A stretch of DNA of 64,000 bases from Leptospira ainlahdjerensis (GTDB lineage: Bacteria; Spirochaetota; Leptospiria; Leptospirales; Leptospiraceae): contig NZ_JAFFPU010000056.1 of the NCBI RefSeq assembly GCF_016919175.1, positions 44,498-108,497 of the forward strand, in the 5' to 3' direction. Position 1 is the first letter of the stretch; every line of letters begins with the position of its first letter. Shown piece by piece: positions 55,239-64,000 of the stretch. Made by a program: the position numbers and the translations under genes. Under the pieces are notes generated by a model that had not been told where the DNA came from, did not search any database, and was given only the letters and a program-made list of their open reading frames with translations.

Positions 55239-55984
55239 TCATCCTCGGTTTACGAGTCTGTCGAGGACCACGCCGGTCGCTACGGTAACGTTTAAGGAAG
55301 AAAGATTTCCATGCATAGGAACTCTCAGAACGAAGTCCGATTTTTCCATTAAGATTCTTTTGACTCCTTCTCCCTCGTTTCCCATTAAAACGGCAAGTTC
55401 GCTTAAGTGGGGGAGATTGGACCAATCTTCATTTCCCCGATCGCTCGTGGAAACGATCCAGTAACCGTTTTCTTTTAGAAGTTCGAGGGTGTTTGCAAGA
55501 TTCTTAACCGTGAAAATTTTTAAAAAGGAAAGGGCGCCCGAAGAAACTTTCTCCACAACGGGAGTGATTCCCGCTGATTCTCTGTCAGGAAGAATGATGT
55601 TCTTGATCCCGAAACATTCGGCGGTTCTCAAGATATTTCCTAAATTGCCGGGATCTTGGATTCTATCTAAAATGAGAAAAGGTCCGGGTTTGGAAGGAAG
55701 AATGTTTTCTAAATCTTTTTGATCCAGAGTGGATTCTTTGCTCGAAACTTTTACCGCGACCATTCCCTGGTGATTTCTTCCAGGAACAAGAGCGTCTAAC
55801 TTAGAAACGGAAACCTTATGGACCTTTACATACGAAGGAAGTTTTTTAAGAATTTTGTCCACGATCTCGGAACCTGGATTTTCTTTTACATACAACTCGG
55901 TGAAAGGAAAAGAATATTCCTTTCCTTGGTAAGCCTCCGTCAGTTCAATCAGAGTTCTCTTTCCGAAGATGTATTCCTGTCTGG

Positions 55985-55988
<4 letters not shown>
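55239..55988 (-). CDS. rlmB: 23S rRNA 2'-O-methyltransferase (SpoU/TrmH family), AUA start proposed
   Basis: A SPOUT methyltransferase that should methylate a guanosine ribose in 23S rRNA. Motif 1 (DRIQDPGNLGNILRTAECFG), motif 2 (LMGNEGEGV) and motif 3 (LRVPMHGNLSSLNVTVATGVVL) are all present. The first ATG/GTG/TTG in frame is a TTG at 55895, which would remove the conserved N-terminal RNA-binding part. The frame continues upstream for 31 codons that read ARQEYIFGKRTLIEL, like other RlmB proteins, back to ATA at 55988. GGAGGAG lies 3-4 bp before that ATA, and the ATA overlaps the cysS stop (ATAG). I therefore propose an AUA start and 249 residues. A CTG 12 bp further upstream is the only other option seen. 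Confidence 0.8.
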
Positions 55989-57402
<1,414 letters not shown>

Positions 57403-57406
<4 letters not shown>

Positions 57407-58368
57407 TCAGGAAAGAAGATTTCCCTCACAAATTCTAAATTGGCGCCGTTTTGTTTTTCTCCCTTGAGACCGGCCTCGTTTCCTTCCGTAGGATAGACCT
57501 GCATTCTTTTGTCGCAGTTCATGTGATTGAAAAGTGCGAAGACCGACTTCGGATGTGCGATTTTGTCGTCGAGACCGACGGAGACCAAGGTCGGAATCTT
57601 AATCTTCTTGGAGAAGTTAAGACTATCATAATATGCTAAACTTTTTTTCATCGCAGTTTTTTTGGTCTTCGCATTCGCAAACTGGAGGTTGATTTCCTTC
57701 ATCCAGCTTTTTTCGAGTTTGAGTTGTGTATCGTCGATATTGCAGAAGTTCGGGGTTTCTAAGATGAGCCCCTTGACACGATTTGTAAAAGCCGCTCCAA
57801 AAACGGCGAGGGACGCGCCGAGAGACTTGCCGGAAAGAATGATCTTTTCCCCGTCGATCCCGTCGGTAAGTCTTAAGAACTCGATCGCTCGGATCACGTC
57901 CAGATATAGGCCTTTCATATAAAAAGAATCCTTTCCATCCAGACCTTTCGAAAAATATCCTGGGGTCCAATCCGGATCGGCGATTTCCCCTTCTTTCAAT
58001 TGGGGACGAACCAATTGGGTTCCGTGACCTCGGAGGTCGAGGATCAGTTGTGCCACCCCGGTTTCGGTGAGTCCTTTGATGATGGCGGGTCTTTCTTTTC
58101 CGTAATCGTGAAAATGAATGACGACAGGAAGATCGCCCCTTTTTCTAGGAATGACGAGAGTTCCCGTGATGGTCGCATTCTGCCAGGATTGAAAGGAAAT
58201 ATCGTAGATTGTTTCCTTGATAATCGATCCTTTGAGGAGCGCCTTGGATTGTTTTTTAATCGGAAAATTCTTTAAATCGCGGATCGCCTCGGACCAAAAT
58301 TCATCGAGGTCGGCAGGGCTGTGGAGCTCCGGGTAGGTCTGAAAGCATTCGTCAAAACTGATCGCCAT
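57403..58368 (-). CDS. AXE1-type acetyl esterase-like protein with altered triad
   Basis: A 321-residue alpha/beta-hydrolase of the acetyl xylan esterase (AXE1/Cah) type: start MAISFDECFQTYPELHSPADLDEFW, LVIPRKRGDLPVVIHFHDYG, LDLRGHGTQ, nucleophile elbow SGKSLGAS and acid in SVGLDDKIAHP. In Cah/AXE1 the catalytic His sits in YxxxGHE; here the same place reads YPTEGNEAG, with Asn297. Unless another His serves, the enzyme may be inactive or changed in function. No signal peptide is seen, so it is cytoplasmic. It lies between folD (15 bp) and cysS (4-bp overlap). Confidence 0.85.
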
Positions 58369-58370
58369 CA

Positions 58371-59238
<868 letters not shown>

Positions 59239-59319
59239 ACTTCTCAGGATTTCCGAGCGGGCTTGTCTGTCAGGTAAAAAATATCCTTTCCGGTGAAACC
59301 GAAAGCGTAAAATGAGTCC

Positions 59320-60627
59320 ATGTCCGAAACACAAGTCGTTAGCAATCATGAATTAGAAAAATACGTAGAACAGAAAGTTACCATCCAAGGTTGGGTTCAC
59401 GGAATCCGGGGAAGTAACGCAAGGCAATTCCTCTCCTTAAGAAACAGCGGGAAGATCATCCAAGTCCTCGCTGAAAAAGAAATCTTGGGAGAAGAGTTGT
59501 TTCAGACCGTAAAACACCTCAGACAAGAAACCTCGGTCTCCGTGACTGGAAAGCTGGTTCGAAACGAAAAATCTCCGATCGGATTCGAACTCATCTTAGA
59601 ATCGATTCAAGTCGTGGGAGAATCCGAAAATTATCCGATCACGCCCAAGGAACACGGGATCGATTTTCTGATATCGCAGAGACATCTTTGGTTGCGTTCT
59701 TCCAAACAACTCGCGATCCTTCGGGTGAGGGACAATCTTTCATTTGCGATTCGTAAATACTTTCATGAAAGAAACTTTTTGCTCATCGATACTCCGATTC
59801 TCACCGGGTCCGTGGGAGAAAGTGCGGGAACTCTTTTTTCGACCGAATATTTCGATTTGGGAAATGCGTATCTTGCACAAACAGGACAACTCTATCTCGA
59901 GACCGCGATCTTTGCACACAACAAGGTCTTTTGTTTTGGTCCGACCTTCCGCGCGGAGAAGAGTAAGACTAGAAGACACCTCACTGAGTTTTGGATGGTG
60001 GAAGCCGAGGTTGCGTTCGCAGGTCACAAAGAGAATCTCAGACTCCAGGAAGATTTTGTTAAGACGATCATAAAGGAAACGGTTCAGAATTCATTAGAAG
60101 ATTTGAAAGTATTGGATCGAGATCCGGCGCCTTTGCTCGCGTATTTGGAAAAGGAATTTCCAGTGATCGATTATACCAAGGCACTCGAAATTCTTCAATC
60201 CAAAGGAGAGGACATCGTTTGGGGGGATGATATCAATTCCGAAAGGGAGCAGATGCTGACGACCGAGTTTGGAGGTCCTGTTTTTATACAGAAATATCCA
60301 AGAGAAGCCAAGGCGTTTTATATGAAGGTGAATCCGGAAGATCCGAAGACCGTTCTAAACGCGGACCTCATCGCGCCGGATGGGGTGGGGGAAATTATCG
60401 GGGGTTCGGAAAGAGAAGAAAACTATGAGAATATCATTCATCGCCTCAAGGAAGAAAATCTCCCCGTGGATTCTTATGATTGGTATTTGGATCTCCGGAA
60501 ATACGGCTCCGTTCCGCACTCCGGATTCGGTCTCGGATCGGAACGAATGATCGCTTGGATCTGCGGGCTCCAACACGTGCGGGAATGTATTCCGTTTCCG
60601 AGGATGATGGAACGACTTTATCCCTGA
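59320..60627 (+). CDS. asnS: Asparaginyl-tRNA synthetase
   Basis: A 435-residue class IIb synthetase. The N-terminal OB-fold (VTIQGWVHGIRGSNARQFLSLR) binds the anticodon; RHLWLRSSKQLAILRVRD matches the AsnRS (not AspRS) form of the region before motif 1. Further motifs are TPILTGSVGESAGTLF, GPTFRAEKSKTRRHLTEFWMVEAE (motif 2), and GFGLGSERMIAWICGLQHVRE (motif 3). It charges tRNA(Asn) directly. The TPR gene follows on the same strand after 108 bp. Confidence 0.95.
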   Translation: MSETQVVSNHELEKYVEQKVTIQGWVHGIRGSNARQFLSLRNSGKIIQVLAEKEILGEELFQTVKHLRQETSVSVTGKLVRNEKSPIGFELILESIQVVGESENYPITPKEHGIDFLISQRHLWLRSSKQLAILRVRDNLSFAIRKYFHERNFLLIDTPILTGSVGESAGTLFSTEYFDLGNAYLAQTGQLYLETAIFAHNKVFCFGPTFRAEKSKTRRHLTEFWMVEAEVAFAGHKENLRLQEDFVKTIIKETVQNSLEDLKVLDRDPAPLLAYLEKEFPVIDYTKALEILQSKGEDIVWGDDINSEREQMLTTEFGGPVFIQKYPREAKAFYMKVNPEDPKTVLNADLIAPDGVGEIIGGSEREENYENIIHRLKEENLPVDSYDWYLDLRKYGSVPHSGFGLGSERMIAWICGLQHVRECIPFPRMMERLYP

Positions 60628-60735
60628 AATGCGATCCGTAGAGAGCATTTCTCTGAGTTGATGCGATCCACGCGATTCACTTTTTTTTAAGCTGAATTCC
60701 CCGCGCCGAACCGATAAGGAAAATAGAGGTATCGT

Positions 60736-61527
60736 ATGGGTCAGAATTTAGCAGTATCCAATTTCACTTCCATTGAAGAATCGGCTTGGGAATTATTCGA
60801 GACGGGTTCTTATGAAGAAGTGATCGCGATTGCGAAAAAAAATCCAAATCATGTTTTTTTAAATCATCTGAGCGGAGTTGCTGAGTTTGAATCCGGCGCG
60901 GAAACGGGGATCAATTATTTCTTAAAGGGATCTTCTGTTCTAAGCCCTCTTGTGGAAGCTTATCTTCTCAAAGAGAGAGGGAAGTTAAGAGATGCCGCGA
61001 AAAAGTTTTACGAATACTTTCGCTCTTCTTCGGTTCCCGTTTCTTATTCCATCCTAAGAACCGGAATTCTCGTATGCGAAGACGCGGTGGATTTTAAGAC
61101 CGTTTTGGATCTTCTCACAATTTACAAGGGGAGATTTGCAAACGATTACTTTTGTAAGACTGAATTCTTTGCAAATTATCATTTAAGAAAATATAAAGAA
61201 GCCGTTCAGGTGTTTGCGGAGAATGCAAAGCGCCTTACGGAAGAAAGGGACGTCCTTGGAGCACTCGGCTTGGCCTTGGTTCATCTAGGAAATTTCGAGG
61301 AAGCAAAAACGGTTCTTCAGAGAATTCCGGGATACGAAGAACTCCCGACCTTTGAAGAAAAAAAGAAAGAATTTTCCGAGAAGATCGCGAGTATTCCCAA
61401 AATGGAAGCAAAGAGAAAATCTCTTTCTTCTTCCGAGCTGATCGATTTGGGTTTTGCTTATCTTTTCTCGGAGAATTTTAAGAAGGCCGAAGAAATCTTT
61501 AGCGAACTTGTTGCTGCACAAGGATAA
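60736..61527 (+). CDS. Tetratricopeptide-repeat protein of unknown function
   Basis: A 263-residue helical protein with TPR-like pairs, for example [21 protein letters not shown] near the N-terminus, [26 protein letters not shown] and [23 protein letters not shown] at the C-terminus. There is no signal peptide, so it is probably cytoplasmic and acts as a scaffold; no partner can be named. An AGAGGT stretch lies a few bases ahead of the ATG. Downstream is the second large cluster of interspersed elements. Confidence 0.82.
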   Translation: MGQNLAVSNFTSIEESAWELFETGSYEEVIAIAKKNPNHVFLNHLSGVAEFESGAETGINYFLKGSSVLSPLVEAYLLKERGKLRDAAKKFYEYFRSSSVPVSYSILRTGILVCEDAVDFKTVLDLLTIYKGRFANDYFCKTEFFANYHLRKYKEAVQVFAENAKRLTEERDVLGALGLALVHLGNFEEAKTVLQRIPGYEELPTFEEKKKEFSEKIASIPKMEAKRKSLSSSELIDLGFAYLFSENFKKAEEIFSELVAAQG

Positions 61528-61602
61528 AACAAAGAAGCAATTAAAAAGAGAAGAACGGAGATTCTTTGGAAAAAAGGAATCTCTCGATCTAAAAATCCTC
61601 TC

Positions 61603-61751
61603 GTCGGAGTTACGACACTCTTTCGGTAAAAGTCGCGCGCCCCACCCTGATCTTGGGTGGAGGGGCGGGTGGCGGGAAAAATCCAGAAACTTTCCTCTAT
61701 CACAATATCATACTTTTTTCAAGTAACAAATTTCTTGTCAGAGTTCCTACA
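61603..61751 (-). repeat. Interspersed element, type I, copy F
   Basis: A 149-bp copy in inverse orientation, bounded by GTCGGAGTTACGAC and TGTCAGAGTTCCTACA. The core reads CTTTCCTCTATCACAATATC, and the hairpin has CACCC/GGGTG and flanking C-run/G-run arms. Open frames on the minus strand (IEESFWIFPATRPS) recur in copy H and come from the repeat. Confidence 0.88.
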
Positions 61752-61919
61752 AAACGCTTTCCCGTATGACGATTAAAATCGCAGTTCCTCTCAAACTTTT
61801 GGGTAAGGTTATGCTGATTGGGTGAAGGGCGGCGAGTCCGCGGGAAAAGTCGGCGGATTTTTCTCTATCACAAAAACCGCATCCTTTTGCAAGAAGAATT
61901 TCTGCGGAGAATTCAATTC
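61752..61919 (-). repeat. Interspersed element, type II, copy G
   Basis: A ~168-bp relative of copy E, sandwiched between type I copies F and H. Shared parts are TGGGTGAAGGG, GTCGGCGGATTTTTCT and the CTCTATCACAAAAAC core. It carries TTTTGGGTAAGGTTA (61796-61810), related to the outer inverted repeat of the composite element at 31721. Boundaries are approximate. Confidence 0.72.
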
Positions 61920-62069
61920 TGTCTGAACTCCGACACTCTTTCGGTAAAAGTCGCGCGCCCCACCCTGACCTTGGGTGGAGGGGCGCGGTGGCGGGAAAAA
62001 TCCGGAAACTTTCCTCTATCACAAAATCCTAATTTTGCAAGCACAAATCCGCCTGTCGGAACTCCGACA
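61920..62069 (-). repeat. Interspersed element, type I, copy H
   Basis: A 150-bp copy in inverse orientation, bounded by TGTCTGAACTCCGACA and TGTCGGAACTCCGACA. It is very similar to copy F. Its hairpin is the strongest of the set: the outer arm extends to CGCGCCCC/GGGGCGCG. Confidence 0.88.
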
Positions 62070-62159
62070 AGTCTGAATTTTAACACTTTACAACGGAATA
62101 TTCTTTTCTTTTGGAGATAGATTCGATTTTGTAAACAAGGCCCAGACGAGCGGACTGGG

Positions 62160-63026
62160 TCACTTATCTTTCAAGATAATCACTCTACAATTCTTGAGGG
62201 CGCTTTTTGTCTTGGGAGAAGCAAACAACTTCCTCGCGTCTTCGCTTGCGATCACAGGGTTCACCGGATAATGACCCGTGACGCCTAACGCAGTCACAAA
62301 ATAAGGTTTCATGCCGGCAATCGAAGAACGAAACGCTTCCTCGGGAGTTTTCATATAACTCACGTATCCATTCTTCACCGCATTCTCTTTGGAGATAAAA
62401 TAGGGAGAATAAAGGCTGTTACCTTCTTCCGAAAGAATCTCCGGAAACAAGGCGGTTTCCATTTTAAGATGTCTCGCGTCCACGATCAGAGAAGTAAAAT
62501 CTGCGGCCAGAGTCGGAGCCGGATATTCCGGAAAGGTTTCCGTTTCATAGGAAAGAAAAACGTAATTTAGAATTCCTCTTTTTCCCTTGAACAAAATCGT
62601 TCCCTTTGCGATCGCCTGGTTCTCCACAAAATTAACCGTGCTCAAAATCGGTTCGATCTCATAGATTTGATTGAAGATTTCTCGAAACATCGAATCCTCT
62701 TTGATCTTTTCTCTCAGAGTAAATTCGGAATCCAATTTCAGAGTATCGATCTTTCGAAAAAGATATTTCTTCAATTCTTCTTCTGCGGCGCTCGCCGCTT
62801 TTTTTCTCGCCTCGGTCAGATTTCTTGCCGTATTTTCCGATCCAAAATCCGGATCATCCACCGAATAGGTCAGTTTCGGAAGTTTGAATTTAAGAATTTT
62901 CTGAATTTCTCCTTTCTTCCAATTGATGACCGTGTCCGTGAAGTCTCGGGTTTCGAAAGAAAAGATCGTAAGAGTAGGAGTTAAAAGCAAAAGAATGAGT
63001 AAGAAGAATCGGATTTTAGAATTCAT
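62160..63026 (-). CDS. Secreted LPP20/FlgP-like protein
   Basis: A 288-residue exported protein with a signal peptide ([17 protein letters not shown]). A helical segment [17 protein letters not shown] is followed by a domain with [22 protein letters not shown], a Y...[13 protein letters not shown] segment, [15 protein letters not shown] and the end [11 protein letters not shown]. This layout matches the LPP20-type domain of proteins such as FlgP and related outer membrane or flagellar-associated proteins, by my recall. There is no lipobox, so it is probably periplasmic. The GACCCAG/CTGGG hairpin next to its stop (62141-62159) may end the transcript. The function is not established. Confidence 0.68.
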   Translation of the reverse strand: MNSKIRFFLLILLLLTPTLTIFSFETRDFTDTVINWKKGEIQKILKFKLPKLTYSVDDPDFGSENTARNLTEARKKAASAAEEELKKYLFRKIDTLKLDSEFTLREKIKEDSMFREIFNQIYEIEPILSTVNFVENQAIAKGTILFKGKRGILNYVFLSYETETFPEYPAPTLAADFTSLIVDARHLKMETALFPEILSEEGNSLYSPYFISKENAVKNGYVSYMKTPEEAFRSSIAGMKPYFVTALGVTGHYPVNPVIASEDARKLFASPKTKSALKNCRVIILKDK

Positions 63027-63062
63027 ATTTCTGCGCTGAATTGGATAGAATGGTTCTTCTAT

Positions 63063-64000
63063 CTATTTCGGCAGATTATTGAATTCTCTTCTTAAATCTT
63101 CTTGGTTCTGGACAAGTTTTGCCGGAGGAAGCGACTTCAAAAGGTCCTTTCCGTACGTTTTCGTAAACACCCTCGGATCCAAAATGGAAACGATCCCCGT
63201 ATCTGTCCCAGATCGAATGAGACGTCCGAATCCCTGTTTTAAAACGGTGCAAGCATACGGAAGTTGAAGTTCAGCAAACGGATTTCCTCCCGATTCCTTT
63301 AACTTCTCGCTTTTCGTTTCCAAAACGGGATCGTTCGGGACCTGAAACGGGAGTTTAGCAATGATCACCGATTTGAGTTTGTCGCCCCGGATATCGATTC
63401 CCTGCCAAAACGTGGAGACCCCGAATAACACGCTGTTCGGCGTTTCGAGATACATCTGTTTCGCGCCGTCCGGTCCGAGATCGGATTGGGAAAAAAGCGG
63501 CAACTCAGTATAAGGACGAATCGCCTCGTAAACGAGTTTCAGAGATTTAAAAGAAGTGAAAAGAACGAACGTATTTCCTTCGGTCAGCTCGATCAGCCAA
63601 AGAATCTGTTTTGCCAGATCAGCGTGATATCCGTCCGGATCTCCGACTGGATCTCGGATTTCTCTCGGAACATAAAGAACCGCATTTTTTTGATACGGAA
63701 ACGGAGAAGGGACGACCATGTTCGCAGTCGGTAAGTCTCCGATCTTCTTCTTAAAGTATTTGAAATCGTTCGCGGCCGTGGAAAGAGTCGCTGAAGTAAA
63801 GACGATGGATTGCATTTTTGGCGCGAATAAATCCTTTATGATCTTATCCGGACTCATAGGTTCCATGCAAATTTTGTAATAGATCTCTTTTGAATTCTGA
63901 TCTGGAGGTTCGATCCAATAGACGAGTCCGGGATCGTCCAAGAGACGGAAGGATTCAAGGCCGACCGCGATCTGTTCCATTCTTCCGGACAACATTTCCA
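63063..64000 (-). CDS. DinG-like ATP-dependent helicase (C-terminal part; 5' end outside window)
   Basis: The frame is open to the right edge of the window, so only the C-terminal ~310 residues are present. Helicase motifs III to VI of the XPD/DinG group are visible: [45 protein letters not shown] and the arginine-finger motif [20 protein letters not shown]. Walker A, the Fe-S cysteines and Walker B would lie outside. DinG-type helicases act on R-loops and G-quadruplexes in repair. An in-frame ATG at 63995 is internal, not the start. Confidence 0.88.
   Translation of the reverse strand, partial: EMLSGRMEQIAVGLESFRLLDDPGLVYWIEPPDQNSKEIYYKICMEPMSPDKIIKDLFAPKMQSIVFTSATLSTAANDFKYFKKKIGDLPTANMVVPSPFPYQKNAVLYVPREIRDPVGDPDGYHADLAKQILWLIELTEGNTFVLFTSFKSLKLVYEAIRPYTELPLFSQSDLGPDGAKQMYLETPNSVLFGVSTFWQGIDIRGDKLKSVIIAKLPFQVPNDPVLETKSEKLKESGGNPFAELQLPYACTVLKQGFGRLIRSGTDTGIVSILDPRVFTKTYGKDLLKSLPPAKLVQNQEDLRREFNNLPK

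Noticed and set aside
61454..62120. Open frames with IEESFWIFPAT or WREKSGNFPLSQ motifs
   Set aside because: The same peptides appear in both copies F and H and derive from the element core and hairpin.

Overview
This window reads as chromosome of a spirochaete of the genus Leptospira. The evidence is the lipoprotein I recognise as LipL31, followed by uppP and lptD as I remember the order in L. interrogans; several lipoproteins with the loose spirochaetal lipobox; many PAS-linked histidine kinases with few response regulators; AraC regulators with a membrane-spanning N-terminus; and short interspersed repeats of the TGTGGGAACTCC kind that I associate with pathogenic leptospires. Base composition looks higher than the ~35% GC of L. 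interrogans (judged by eye), so a higher-GC pathogenic-clade species is more likely. I cannot name the species.

Layout. 1-9 kb: the end of a DUF445 membrane protein, then a signalling district with two PAS/HisKA_2 kinases, a large hybrid kinase, a cyclic-nucleotide-binding protein and a lipoprotein hydrolase. 9-19.4 kb: an ABC-F ATPase, then a four-gene, minus-strand, translationally coupled cluster: class III cyclase, FecR-domain protein, DUF5683-like protein, beta-helix lipoprotein. 19.6-26 kb: a cyclophilin, a repeat-filled gap, a kinase plus receiver-kinase pair, a three-gene copper-handling cluster (13-Cys Csp-like protein, DUF3347 protein, small Cys/His protein) and a diguanylate cyclase. 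26-35 kb: accessory metabolism (glycerate kinase, epoxide-hydrolase-like enzyme, fatty-acid hydroxylase, methyltransferase, DUF302, exonuclease III) and a 74-bp tandem repeat. 35.1-49.4 kb: a ten-gene same-strand run hisD-panC-mfd-lipL31-uppP-lptD-sugar transferase-gatC-gatA-hisF with almost no gaps. 50-64 kb: a 1115-residue repeat lipoprotein, a lipoprotein lipase, a minus-strand run folD-esterase-cysS-rlmB, asnS with a TPR protein, an LPP20-like secreted protein and the C-terminal part of a DinG-like helicase.

The strongest structure not explained by genes is a family of ~150-bp interspersed elements (eight copies or relatives at four loci). Each is bounded by ~16-bp near-palindromes and carries a conserved GC-rich hairpin and a conserved core. 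Three of the four loci are junctions between convergent genes, and one boundary palindrome contains the stop codon of the neighbouring lipase gene. Other points of interest are an apparent AUA start codon for rlmB overlapping the cysS stop, an AXE1-type esterase whose catalytic His is Asn, and a P-loop-like N-terminus on the cyclase. No tRNA, rRNA, CRISPR array, phage or intact insertion sequence was seen.
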